Of a stretch of DNA of 20,033 nucleotides, positions 1 to 7,876 are shown one piece after another. Source of the stretch: M3007 sp046299435 (GTDB lineage Bacteria > Bacteroidota > Bacteroidia > Chitinophagales > Saprospiraceae); NCBI GenBank assembly GCA_046299435.1, contig JBKBIC010000079.1, forward strand, positions 1 through 20,033, given 5' to 3'. A model generated the notes under the pieces. It had not been told where the DNA came from, ran no database searches, and was given only the letters and a program-made list of their open reading frames with translations. A program made the position numbers and the translations under genes. The first letter of the stretch is position 1. Each line of letters opens with the position of its first letter.

Positions 1-46
1 CTTGTGTGTTACCAAAACCCCCCCCCCAAACACTTCCCCACGATTC

Positions 47-802
47 TCACCGCCTGTCCCCGCTCCGCGCTTTTTGTTCCAAAATCTCCATCGGGTAAAT
101 ATCGGCCAACTGGAACTCGCGCACCGTCCGCGCCGCGCCGCTGCCGTACTCTTTCCGAAAATAGACCAGCCCCAGCCCTTCGGCATAGCGTTCCTCGCCG
201 AACGCCTCCGTTTCGAGCGAGCCTTCGGCTTCGTGGCCAACGATTTCGCGGAGCGTGAACCGGATGCACGGGTGTTTTTTGCCCCGAAACTCGAACTCCG
301 GCGCGTCGCCCGCAAACCTCCGGTTGCGGATAAGGTAGATTTTGGCCGACGAATCCGAAGGCAGGCGATAGTTCAACTTGAACAAAAACACCCCGCCCGA
401 ATCCGAGACCTCGAACGGAAAGACATTCGCCGACTCGATGTTCGCCTCAATTTTGACCAACTGCTCGGCCTTGTAATCGGGTTCGTACAAGAGCAGGTTG
501 CGGGCCAGCGAGCCGTTGGCCACGATTTTTTCCCGCACGATTTGCCCCACTTGGAAGTTGCTGTCGTAAAAAACGCTCGTCAGGAATGTGCCCGTATCGG
601 TGCGCGAAGCCCGGCAGTACCAATACTCGCTGTACGGCTCGCCCGCGCCGACGCTCTGGTACTCGTACACCTTGCCCGAAAGCATCTCATCCGGCTGATA
701 ATAATACGCCTCGATGTCGCGCTTGCCATCGCCCGCGCAGGCTGCGAAGAGGACAAGCAGGGGAAATAGAAATTGGAAATTGGGAAATTGAAAATTGAGC
801 AT
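47..802 (-). CDS. Uncharacterised lipoprotein downstream of the phosphatase
   Basis: A 251-residue protein of unknown function. The N-terminus is a short hydrophobic signal ending in a lipobox-like Phe-Ala-Ala-Cys (Cys22), so it is probably lipidated and exported. The rest is mixed beta-rich sequence with no motif I recognise; it vaguely resembles lipoproteins of the DUF3108 kind, but I would not assign it. The open frame continues far upstream into the phosphatase gene, but the ATG at 802 is chosen because it begins directly at the signal peptide. It follows the phosphatase stop by 62 bases on the same strand, so the two are probably one transcript. Oddly, the codons for residues 3-11 (Asn-Phe-Gln-Phe-Pro-Asn-Phe-Gln-Phe) are made of the same 7-base word that is repeated in inverted orientation just upstream of the start. 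The gene is complete at its 3' end. Confidence 0.75.
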   Translation of the reverse strand: MLNFQFPNFQFLFPLLVLFAACAGDGKRDIEAYYYQPDEMLSGKVYEYQSVGAGEPYSEYWYCRASRTDTGTFLTSVFYDSNFQVGQIVREKIVANGSLARNLLLYEPDYKAEQLVKIEANIESANVFPFEVSDSGGVFLFKLNYRLPSDSSAKIYLIRNRRFAGDAPEFEFRGKKHPCIRFTLREIVGHEAEGSLETEAFGEERYAEGLGLVYFRKEYGSGAARTVREFQLADIYPMEILEQKARSGDRR

Positions 803-858
803 GGGCGACAGGAGCGGTTGGGTGCCGCGCAAATTTCCAATTTCCAATTTCCAATTTC
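769..858. repeat. Inverted arrays of the word GGAAATT around a start codon
   Basis: About 28 bases at 769-797 consist of three to four copies of GGAAATT-like words. Bases 831-858 carry four copies of the reverse complement. The arms pair almost completely, with one bulged base and a loop of about 33 bases. In the minus-strand transcript the 5' arm lies between the phosphatase stop and the lipoprotein start, the ATG (802) falls in the loop, and the 3' arm is codons 3-12 of the lipoprotein. Confidence 0.75.
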
Positions 859-864
859 CAGCCC

Positions 865-2568
865 TCACCGCATCAAATCTTGAATGACCTGCCCGGTCGT
901 GCCGTTCGGCTCCATGATGCGGAGCATGGCCGCCAGCGTCGGCGCGATGTCGGTGATGCTCACGGGGGCGTGGGTCTCGCCGCGCCGCACCCGCCAGCCG
1001 TGCCAGAGCAGCGGGACGTGCGTGTCGTAGGCATACGGGCTGCCGTGCGTGGTGCCGCCCGTTTTGAAAAAGCGGTCGTCGGCGTGCCAAGCCGGGTCGA
1101 GTTGGTACAAAATATCGCCGCTGCGGCGCGGGTGGAAGCCCCGACGGGTCTCCGCCACGAACGGATATTCGGCAGGCAGCTGCATTAGTTCAGCCCGCGT
1201 GAACGCATCGTACACGCCCGGCAAAGAGCGCAAATAGTTGATAATCAGGGTTTCCACATCGGCCTGTTTCAGTCCGTCGCGTTGCAGGGCCTTGCGGTCA
1301 AGCCAGATTTGCTGGTTGTTGACTTCGAGGATGTAATCGCCCGCCCGCCCGGTGGCCTGTTTGATTTGCGCGGCCAGCGCGTCCTCCAATTTTGTTTCCT
1401 CAAAAATGCCCGCCGGGGTTTTCAGGGAGAGCAAGTGCATGGGCGTTTCCGCGCCGCCGTGGTCGGCGGTGAGGAACACAAGCACGTTGTCGCCCCCGAA
1501 TTTTTCGTCCAAAAATTTGAGCAACCGCTCGATTTCGGCATCGAGCCGCAGATAAGTGTCCTGCGTTTCAACGGCATGGATGCCAAACTGGTGGGCGCAA
1601 TAGTCTGTGGATGAAAAACTTAGGCACAGGAAGTCCGGCACTTCGTCCGTGCCGAGGCCCATATTGTCAATGGCCGCCATCGCAAAATCCAGCGTCAACG
1701 TGTTGCCGAACGGCGTGTAGCGGATGAGGCCGTAGCCCGTCCCAGCGGCCTTTTGCAGCTCGCTCAGGCGATACGGGAATTTACCGTCGGGGTTGCCTTT
1801 GATGCGCTTTTCGTACTTGTCCCAGTCCATAAAACTTTCGCGGTACTCGCCTTCGGGGTGCAAGGTCGTCCAGTCGAGCGCGAGGTGTTTGGCGGCCAAT
1901 CGGCGGCTGTTGAACTGCTGTACCCACTGCGGAAGTCCCAGAGAATCAGGGTAATACGTCGAAGTAATCCAGTTGCCCGTCTCGTCATCGAACCAATACG
2001 AGGCATTCGGAAAGTGCCCGGCAGGCAGGATGCTGCCCCGGTCTTTGAGGCACACACCGACGACTTTCGACTGGAAATTGGTGGCCAGCCGCAGCTCGTC
2101 GGTGATGGTCGTCGAAAGCATGACCGCTGGGCTGTGCTGCCCGGCTTTGCCCGGCGCGCCGACCGTCCGCACACGCTCGTCGGCGGTGACGTAGCGATTT
2201 TTACCCCATTCCGGGTCGTACCAGTCGTTGCCGATGATGCCGTTCACGGAGGGTGTGGTGCCCGTGTAAATGGCCGCGTGGCCGGGGCCGGTGTACGTCG
2301 GGGCGTAGTTGAAATGCGTGTTTTCGCAGGAGAAACCGTCGCGCAGCAGGCGTTTGAAGCCGCCCGCGCCGTATTTGGACTGGTAGCGGTAGAGGTAATC
2401 GTACCGCATTTGGTCGACGACGATGCCGACGATGAGTTTGGGCTGTTGGGTGGAAAGCGGCGAGGGCCGCTGCAAAATCCGCTCCCGCGACGAGGGCGGT
2501 GGGATTTGTCCGAAAACCGGGGCAAGCGTGGCGGCAAATAAAAACAGGAAGGCAAGTGTGTGTCGCAT
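865..2568 (-). CDS. PafA-like alkaline phosphatase, secreted
   Basis: A 567-residue alkaline phosphatase superfamily enzyme that hydrolyses phosphate monoesters in the periplasm. A cleavable signal peptide (residues 1-20, ending Phe-Gly) starts at the ATG at 2568; the frame extends 8 codons further to a TTG, which is less likely. All active-site positions known from Elizabethkingia PafA are visible at matching spacing: zinc ligand Asp52, nucleophile Thr93 in Tyr-Thr-Gly-Pro-Gly-His, Asn114, the Lys175/Arg177 pair that defines the PafA type, Asp322 and His326, Asp369-His370 in Thr-Ala-Asp-His-Gly-Gly, and His508. This argues for phosphomonoesterase rather than diesterase activity (family knowledge). 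It is divergent from comM across a 181-base gap and is followed by a lipoprotein gene on the same strand. Phosphate-starvation control is common for this family, but no Pho-box was recognised. Confidence 0.92.
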   Translation of the reverse strand: MRHTLAFLFLFAATLAPVFGQIPPPSSRERILQRPSPLSTQQPKLIVGIVVDQMRYDYLYRYQSKYGAGGFKRLLRDGFSCENTHFNYAPTYTGPGHAAIYTGTTPSVNGIIGNDWYDPEWGKNRYVTADERVRTVGAPGKAGQHSPAVMLSTTITDELRLATNFQSKVVGVCLKDRGSILPAGHFPNASYWFDDETGNWITSTYYPDSLGLPQWVQQFNSRRLAAKHLALDWTTLHPEGEYRESFMDWDKYEKRIKGNPDGKFPYRLSELQKAAGTGYGLIRYTPFGNTLTLDFAMAAIDNMGLGTDEVPDFLCLSFSSTDYCAHQFGIHAVETQDTYLRLDAEIERLLKFLDEKFGGDNVLVFLTADHGGAETPMHLLSLKTPAGIFEETKLEDALAAQIKQATGRAGDYILEVNNQQIWLDRKALQRDGLKQADVETLIINYLRSLPGVYDAFTRAELMQLPAEYPFVAETRRGFHPRRSGDILYQLDPAWHADDRFFKTGGTTHGSPYAYDTHVPLLWHGWRVRRGETHAPVSITDIAPTLAAMLRIMEPNGTTGQVIQDLMR

Positions 2569-2749
2569 TGGGCAGAAATGGTTGGGCGGCAAAGTTTTTG
2601 CAAAAAACGGAGACGGACGGGAAATGGGGTTTAAAATTGGGTTATTTCGGTCATGGCAAATGCCCTGTTTTCCGATTTTAAATACCTTTCAGCCCGCCAA
2701 ACACAACCCACAAACGCCTCATTTTCAGAACATAACAGAGAAAACAACC
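2569..2749. promoter_or_regulatory. Divergent intergenic region, phosphatase / comM
   Basis: A 181-base spacer between two divergent starts, clearly more AT-rich than the flanking genes, so it should hold both promoters. The best -7 candidate for comM is TACCTTTC at 2683-2690, a 7/8 match to TAnnTTTG, but no TTTG lies at the expected upstream distance. No convincing box was found for the phosphatase. The assignment rests mainly on gene orientation. Confidence 0.35.
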
Positions 2750-4312
2750 ATGCTCGTAAAAACCTACGCGGGCGCCGTACACGGCGTGGACGCACAGACC
2801 ATCACCATCGAAGTCAACACAGGCGGGGCCATCGGCGTAGGCTCCAATTCGCCCGGATATTTCATCGTCGGGCTGCCCGACAACGCCGTGCGCGAGGGAA
2901 TGCAGCGCATGGAAGCCGCCCTGAAAAACTCCAAAATCTTCCTCGACCGTTACAAAACCATCATCAACATCGCCCCAGCGGACATCCGCAAGGAAGGCTC
3001 GGCTTACGACCTGCCCATCACCATCGGGATGCTCGCCGGGGCGGGCGTGATTCCGGCGGACAACTTGGACAAATTTTTCATCATGGGCGAACTCTCGCTC
3101 GACGGCTCGCTGCGGCCCATCAAAGGCGCGTTGCCGATTGCCATCAAGGCCATGCGCGAAAAATTCAGGGGCTTCATCCTCCCGAAGGCCAATGCCCGCG
3201 AGGCCGCCATCGTCGCCGACTTGGAGGTTTTTGGCGTGGAAAATCTGAACGAAGCCATCGCCGTGCTGGGTGGAAGCCCTGACATTCAGCCAGTTAAGGT
3301 GAACGCCCGCGAGGAATTTTCGCAAACGGTGAACCAGTACGACGTAGATTTCAACGACGTGCGCGGCCAAGAAAACATCAAACGCGCCCTCGAACTGGCG
3401 GCGGCGGGCGGCCACAACGTCATCCTCATCGGCCCGCCGGGCGCGGGCAAGACCATGTTGGCGCGGCGGCTGCCGACCATTTTGCCGCCGCTTTCGCTGC
3501 ACGAGGCATTGGACACCACCAAAATCCACTCCGTCGCCGGGGCTTTGCCGAGCGATTCCGCATTAGTCACGACGCGGCCTTTTCGCGCCCCGCACCACAC
3601 CATTTCGGATGTGGCATTGGTCGGCGGTGGCTCCAATCCGATGCCCGGCGAAATCAGTCTGGCACACAACGGCGTGCTGTTTTTGGACGAATTGCCGGAG
3701 TTCAAACGCACGGTGTTGGAGGTTATGCGCCAGCCGATGGAGGAACGCCGCGTGACCATCAGCCGTGCCAAAGTGAGCGTGGATTACCCGGCCTCGTTCA
3801 TGCTCGTGGCCTCCATGAACCCTTGTCCATGCGGCTACCACAACCACCCGGACAAGGAGTGCGTTTGTGGCCCCGGAGTCGTAAAGCGTTATGTATCAAA
3901 GATTTCTGGGCCGCTGCTCGACCGCATTGACCTGCACGTGGAGGTCACGCCCGTCAGTTACGACGAGCTCAGCAGCTCGGAGCGACCTAAGATTTCGAGT
4001 GCGGACATCCTCGCCCGCGTCATTCGTGCCCGCGAGGTGCAGGCCGCGCGGTTTGCAGGTTTGAAGGACGTTTTTTGCAATGCCCAGATGCCCAGCCGCA
4101 TGGTGCGAGAGGTGTGCGCCCTCGACCAAACGGGCATCACGCTGCTGAAAACGGCGATGGAGCGGCTCCAACTTTCGGCCCGCGCCTACGACCGCATCCT
4201 GAAAGTGGCGCGCACCGCCGCCGACCTTGCGGGCAGCCCCGACATCCGCACGGAGCATCTGGCGGAGGCGATTCATTACCGGAGTTTGGATAGGGAGGGC
4301 TGGGCTGGGTGA
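2750..4312 (+). CDS. comM: ComM/YifB family Mg-chelatase-like AAA+ ATPase
   Basis: A 520-residue protein of the YifB/ComM family, hexameric AAA+ helicases that in Vibrio and Haemophilus promote branch migration during natural transformation; the role in Bacteroidota is less established. Domain order: N-terminal Lon-protease-like fold (about 1-170), AAA+ core with Walker A Gly-Pro-Pro-Gly-Ala-Gly-Lys-Thr (228-235) and Walker B Val-Leu-Phe-Leu-Asp-Glu (309-314), a cysteine cluster with Cys359, Cys361, Cys371 and Cys373, and the C-terminal Mg-chelatase domain with the Arg-Ala-Tyr-Asp-Arg-Ile motif. Length is usual for the family. The ATG at 2750 is chosen because the conserved N-terminus begins there; upstream codons in the open frame are spacer and antisense of the phosphatase. 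It is a single gene, ending at a palindromic terminator shared with the convergent aminopeptidase. Confidence 0.93.
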   Translation: MLVKTYAGAVHGVDAQTITIEVNTGGAIGVGSNSPGYFIVGLPDNAVREGMQRMEAALKNSKIFLDRYKTIINIAPADIRKEGSAYDLPITIGMLAGAGVIPADNLDKFFIMGELSLDGSLRPIKGALPIAIKAMREKFRGFILPKANAREAAIVADLEVFGVENLNEAIAVLGGSPDIQPVKVNAREEFSQTVNQYDVDFNDVRGQENIKRALELAAAGGHNVILIGPPGAGKTMLARRLPTILPPLSLHEALDTTKIHSVAGALPSDSALVTTRPFRAPHHTISDVALVGGGSNPMPGEISLAHNGVLFLDELPEFKRTVLEVMRQPMEERRVTISRAKVSVDYPASFMLVASMNPCPCGYHNHPDKECVCGPGVVKRYVSKISGPLLDRIDLHVEVTPVSYDELSSSERPKISSADILARVIRAREVQAARFAGLKDVFCNAQMPSRMVREVCALDQTGITLLKTAMERLQLSARAYDRILKVARTAADLAGSPDIRTEHLAEAIHYRSLDREGWAG

Positions 4313-4319
4313 TTCCCGC

Positions 4320-4365
4320 AAATAAAACAGGCCGGAGGCGCGCGCGCCTCCGGCCTGTTTTATTT
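4320..4365. terminator. Perfect 46-nt palindrome, bidirectional terminator
   Basis: Bases 4320-4342 and 4343-4365 are exact reverse complements. The GC-rich core is flanked by A-rich sequence on the left and T-rich sequence on the right, so the RNA from either strand is a long hairpin ending in TGTTTTATTT. It sits 8 bases after the comM stop and 16 bases before the end of the converging aminopeptidase gene, which fits a two-way intrinsic terminator. Confidence 0.92.
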
Positions 4366-4380
4366 GCTCAATCTGTCGCC

Positions 4381-7044
4381 TCAAAACATATCATAGTACA
4401 ACAGGAGCGTCGGGTCGGTCTCTTGGGTTTTGATTTCCATGATGATTTTGGCCAGCTCGTTGGCTTTGTCGGTGTTGCTTTGGCTGCGGTAAAAATTGCG
4501 GACATCGGCCACTGCTTTCGTCGCGCTGAACCGCCGCCATTGACTCTCGCTTGGGTTGAGCGCGATGCTTTTCCACGAGCCGACGGTCTCGGCGAGCACC
4601 GCCGCGTCGTTCAGGCCGACGACGTATTTCTGGTAGTTCTCAAAAAACGGAAAGGCGGCCATCTCGTCAATTTTGGCGGCTTGGCGTTTGTACCAGTCCA
4701 ATTTGGCGGGGTCGGGTTTCTTGGCGTAGAGTTCGGCGAGGCCGACGACAATGCCCTCGGATTCGTCGTTTTCCAGCGACTTGGCCGCGCCGACGGCTCC
4801 GTCCGGGTCAATCTTGACCAACGCCCCGAAGGCGGCACTCGTGACGCTCGGTGCCTCGTTTTCGCCCAGGCCTTTTTGCACGACGGGCAGGTATTTGCGG
4901 TCGCCGACCTCGCCCAAGACGTTCAGCGCAGCGGCGCGGACGGACGGCTCTTCGGTTGGGTCGCCGGCCATGCGCTCGACGGCGGCCATGGCGACTGGGT
5001 CGGTCGGGTCAACCCGTTCGAGGGCTTTTTGGCGGATGCCCCAGAATTTGTCGCTCAACGCCTCGGTGTAAACTTGCTTGGTGGATGCGCTCACGTCTTT
5101 TTGGAGGGCATCCAATGCTTCCCAGCGGTCGCGGAAAAGCGGGGCATGGTGGAACATGAACGCCCACTCGGCAGCCGTGTGGTCGTCGTATTTGACGGCG
5201 AGTAGGGTTTTGCTCGCATCCACATTGATGAGCGCGGGCTTTTCGGGGCAATTGAACACGAATTTGTTGTCGCGTTTGGTGAGGCGCACGTTTTCGCGGC
5301 GGGCTTTGCCGGATGCGTCGTAAATGTCAATGCTCAACGGCACATCGAACACGCGGGCTACGCTGGCGGAGGGTTTCTGGATTTGATGGATGACGACGGC
5401 GGCTTGGCGGGCCGCCTCGTCCCATTCGTACACGATGTCGAGCACCGGGTGGCCCGCGCCAAAGTACCATTGGTTCCAGAACCAGTTGAGGTCTTGGCCG
5501 GTCACGTCCTCGAACGCGAGGCGAAGTTCGTGGGCTTCCACGTCGGTGTACTCGTGACGGCGGAGGTAGCGGTTGAGGGCCGTGAAAAACGCCTCGTCGC
5601 CGACCAATTGCCGGAGCATGTGCAGCACCGCACCGCCTTTGTTGTACGAATGCGCGTCGAACATGGCCTCGCGGTCGGAGTACCCGAAGCGCACGAGCCG
5701 CTCGCCGCCCTCCTCGCCAGCGGTGGCGAGGTAGCCCATTTCTTCCTGCATTTGGTGGAAATCGGCCACGTCGCGGCCGTATTTGTGTTCGAGCCAGAGG
5801 TATTCGGAGTAGTTGGCAAAGCCTTCGTTGAGCGTGAGGTTGGCCCAGCTTTCGGTGGTCACGAGGTCGCCGAACCAGTGGTGGAACATCTCGTGGGCGA
5901 CCACTTTTTCGTTCGTCCAGTGGCCTTCGAGCAGCTCGCGCTTGGTTTGTTGCATGAACTCGCCGAAGATGACCCCGGTGGTGTTTTCCATTGCGCCGCT
6001 GACGTAATCGCGCACGGTGACTTGCGCGTACTTCGACCACGGGTAGGCGTAGTCGAGTTTTTGGGAGAAAAACTCCAGCATTTCGGGCGTGTGGGCATAA
6101 ATGTCGCGGGCGTAAGGCTCGTATTTCGGCTCCACGTAGTAGTCCACGTCAATGCCGCGCCATTTGTCCTTGACCACCGCGAACTCGCCAATGGCCATCA
6201 TGAACAGGTACGGAGCGTGGGGTTTGTCCATTTTCCAGTAGTCGGTGCGGGTGCCGTCGGCGTTCTTTTTGGAGCTGACGAGCACACCGTTCGAGAGGGT
6301 TTTGTACTTGTCCTCGACGGTGATGTACATCTCCTGCGTGCAGCGTTCGTTGGGTTTGTCCACCGTCGGGAACCAGAACGAGTTGCTCTCGGTCTCGCCC
6401 TGCGTCCAGATTTGGCGGGGCTTGTTCGGCTCCGAGCCGTCGGGGTTGATGAAGTACAGGCCCTTGTCGGAGGTGATGGCCGCGCTGCCGCCGAACGACT
6501 CGCGCTCGTCGGGTTTGGCGGTGTAGGCGATGGTGATTTTGAATTCTTCGGTGCGCGTGAACGTGCGGCCCAGCTGCACGGTCAGTTGCTCGTTGTTGTA
6601 GTCGTATTTCAGCGGATCGGCCTTGCCGTCGAACGTAACCGATTGAATATCAAAGTTTTTGGCATCCAGCGTCACGCGGTCGGTGGCATAAAACCATGGG
6701 CGCATGGTCAGCGTGGCGCGTCCGTTGGCGCGGCGTTTGGCCCAATCGAACGAGATTTCGATTTTCGTGTGGAGGAGGTCGTGCTCAAAAGTGTGCGAAG
6801 GGTTGTACGGTGCGAGCGAGTCCGGGTTGTCGGCCTGCGCGGTCACTTCCAGTTCGGGGAACTCGTGTTCAAGTATCGTGTCGTCCGGCATATCGCCTTC
6901 GGAGCCGTCGGGTTTGGTGATGCCGTCCCAGTTGGATTCGACGGGGCGCACCGGGTTTTCGGTGGTGCGCGGCGCGGACTTGGGCGAGCAAGAGATGGTC
7001 AGCAGGAGCGCGGCGGCCAGCACCGCAGAAAGAAGATTCTTCAT
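4381..7044 (-). CDS. M1 family zinc aminopeptidase lipoprotein
   Basis: An 887-residue metallopeptidase of the gluzincin M1 family that removes N-terminal amino acids from peptides. The ATG at 7044 begins a signal peptide ending Leu-Thr-Ile-Ser-Cys, so it is probably a lipoprotein acting in the periplasm or on the outer membrane. Further codons upstream to a TTG at 7140 look like leader. Visible motifs: exopeptidase motif Gly-Ala-Met-Glu-Asn (350-354), zinc site His384-Glu385-x-x-His388 with the third ligand Glu407 eighteen residues on, and the likely catalytic Tyr467 in Ser-Tyr-Asn-Lys-Gly-Gly. The last 250 or so residues look like HEAT-type alpha-helical repeats. An acidic linker (about 20-75) follows the lipid site. 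It is monocistronic between a toxin-antitoxin pair and the shared terminator. Confidence 0.93.
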   Translation of the reverse strand: MKNLLSAVLAAALLLTISCSPKSAPRTTENPVRPVESNWDGITKPDGSEGDMPDDTILEHEFPELEVTAQADNPDSLAPYNPSHTFEHDLLHTKIEISFDWAKRRANGRATLTMRPWFYATDRVTLDAKNFDIQSVTFDGKADPLKYDYNNEQLTVQLGRTFTRTEEFKITIAYTAKPDERESFGGSAAITSDKGLYFINPDGSEPNKPRQIWTQGETESNSFWFPTVDKPNERCTQEMYITVEDKYKTLSNGVLVSSKKNADGTRTDYWKMDKPHAPYLFMMAIGEFAVVKDKWRGIDVDYYVEPKYEPYARDIYAHTPEMLEFFSQKLDYAYPWSKYAQVTVRDYVSGAMENTTGVIFGEFMQQTKRELLEGHWTNEKVVAHEMFHHWFGDLVTTESWANLTLNEGFANYSEYLWLEHKYGRDVADFHQMQEEMGYLATAGEEGGERLVRFGYSDREAMFDAHSYNKGGAVLHMLRQLVGDEAFFTALNRYLRRHEYTDVEAHELRLAFEDVTGQDLNWFWNQWYFGAGHPVLDIVYEWDEAARQAAVVIHQIQKPSASVARVFDVPLSIDIYDASGKARRENVRLTKRDNKFVFNCPEKPALINVDASKTLLAVKYDDHTAAEWAFMFHHAPLFRDRWEALDALQKDVSASTKQVYTEALSDKFWGIRQKALERVDPTDPVAMAAVERMAGDPTEEPSVRAAALNVLGEVGDRKYLPVVQKGLGENEAPSVTSAAFGALVKIDPDGAVGAAKSLENDESEGIVVGLAELYAKKPDPAKLDWYKRQAAKIDEMAAFPFFENYQKYVVGLNDAAVLAETVGSWKSIALNPSESQWRRFSATKAVADVRNFYRSQSNTDKANELAKIIMEIKTQETDPTLLLYYDMF

Positions 7045-7132
7045 AAATGGATGTTGCAAAAACTTGGGAATCAGTGGGTTGAGGATTGAAAGGCGGGTAA
7101 AACGGACGAGTGAATTGGTGTCCATGTCCCGT

Positions 7133-7499
7133 TCAATCAATCGGGTTGACGACTTTCAAGCCGGGTATTTTTTCAAAATCAGCTGCGTTGCGCGTATAAA
7201 TTTCTGCACCGACGAATAAGGCAGTTGCAGCAATGATGCTATCGCCCAGTTTCATTCTATGTTTTCCGGCGCAACAGGATAGCTTCGTTGATGATGGTCT
7301 TGTTCACATCCAGCGACCGGATGACGAGAAAGGTGTTTTGGAAATAACCTTCCTCCTCTGGGGTGAGGCTATGAAAGCCCAACACTTCCAGTCGTGTGAT
7401 ATCCGAAATGACAGATTCTGGGTCCCAAATGAAAGGCCGGAGATAGTCATAAGCTTCTGAAAAAGAATAAATTAGGATGCTGGTATCCAGCAGTTTCAT
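7133..7499 (-). pseudogene. PIN-domain VapC-like toxin, frameshifted
   Basis: A type II toxin of the PIN ribonuclease fold, broken by one extra base. The ATG at 7499 opens a frame that reads through Asp5-Thr-Ser and Glu38 and stops early at 7257. Removing one A from the run of four (7262-7265) joins it, after Lys79, to a frame continuing His-Arg-Met-Lys-Leu-Gly-Asp and ending at 7133, giving a 121-residue protein, normal for VapC. The four expected acidic residues (Asp5, Glu38, Asp86, Asp107) are then all present. The start overlaps the antitoxin stop as ATGA, the usual coupling. Because the tail has no stops or substitutions of key residues, the shift is either recent or a sequencing error. 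GC is lower than in neighbouring genes (21 of 60 bases at 7441-7500). Confidence 0.85.
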
Positions 7500-7741
7500 C
7501 GGTTTTCATTGAATGGTAAAGAACGGTCGGTGCGCTCGCGGCGTTGCCAATCAAGGGCATCCCCAAAAGAAGAAGATTGCGTTGGCTTGAAATTGCGGAT
7601 GCGTTCTATGGCTTTTTCCCGCTCGATGCCCGATGCGCTTGGGGCCGAATTAAGTGGCTTGAAAGAGATGTTCAATCGCCGGACAAGGCTCATGATGAGT
7701 TCGGCATCCGACGGATTGGTGATTTCTAATTGGATGGTCAT
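7496..7741 (-). CDS. Antitoxin of the VapBC-like pair
   Basis: An 81-residue small protein just upstream of, and overlapping by four bases, the PIN-domain toxin gene; position and size identify it as the antitoxin. The frame runs 12 codons further up, but the ATG at 7741 fits best because a candidate -7 box lies 16-23 bases before it. The N-terminal half (Thr-Ile-Gln-Leu-Glu-Ile...) could be a small DNA-binding or dimer unit. The C-terminal Phe-Gly-Asp-Ala-Leu-Asp-Trp-Gln-Arg segment and basic tail resemble the toxin-clasping tail of such antitoxins. I cannot assign a named antitoxin family. Antitoxins of this class normally repress their own operon; no operator was recognised. Confidence 0.7.
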   Translation of the reverse strand: MTIQLEITNPSDAELIMSLVRRLNISFKPLNSAPSASGIEREKAIERIRNFKPTQSSSFGDALDWQRRERTDRSLPFNENR

Positions 7742-7756
7742 TGTCAAAAATTTGTG

Positions 7757-7785
7757 CAAAAGTAACCCGAAAAACACGCCACAAG
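7757..7785 (-). promoter_or_regulatory. Candidate Bacteroidota promoter for the toxin-antitoxin pair
   Basis: On the minus strand TACTTTTG (7764-7757) matches the Bacteroidota -7 consensus TAnnTTTG exactly. CTTG (7785-7782), 17 bases upstream, is a 3/4 match to the -33 box TTTG, with spacing slightly short of the usual 19-21. The predicted transcript would start about 10 bases before the antitoxin ATG. Confidence 0.4.
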
Positions 7786-7876
7786 GTTAGGCCGCAATTT
7801 TCAACCTTTGCCCGCTTTTCGGCAAAACAACGGGCCAAAGCCCTGATTTACACTCAATTCGCACAGAAAAACAATC

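Noticed and set aside
28..37. Run of ten C downstream of the first lipoprotein
   Set aside because: Could be a slippage site, but it lies outside any gene I can identify and near the window edge. Bases 1-46 hold nothing else I can support.
5383..7089. Long plus-strand open frame (568 codons) opposite the aminopeptidase
   Set aside because: It mirrors the codon-position GC bias of the real minus-strand gene, has no recognisable domain, and the minus strand carries complete M1 motifs.
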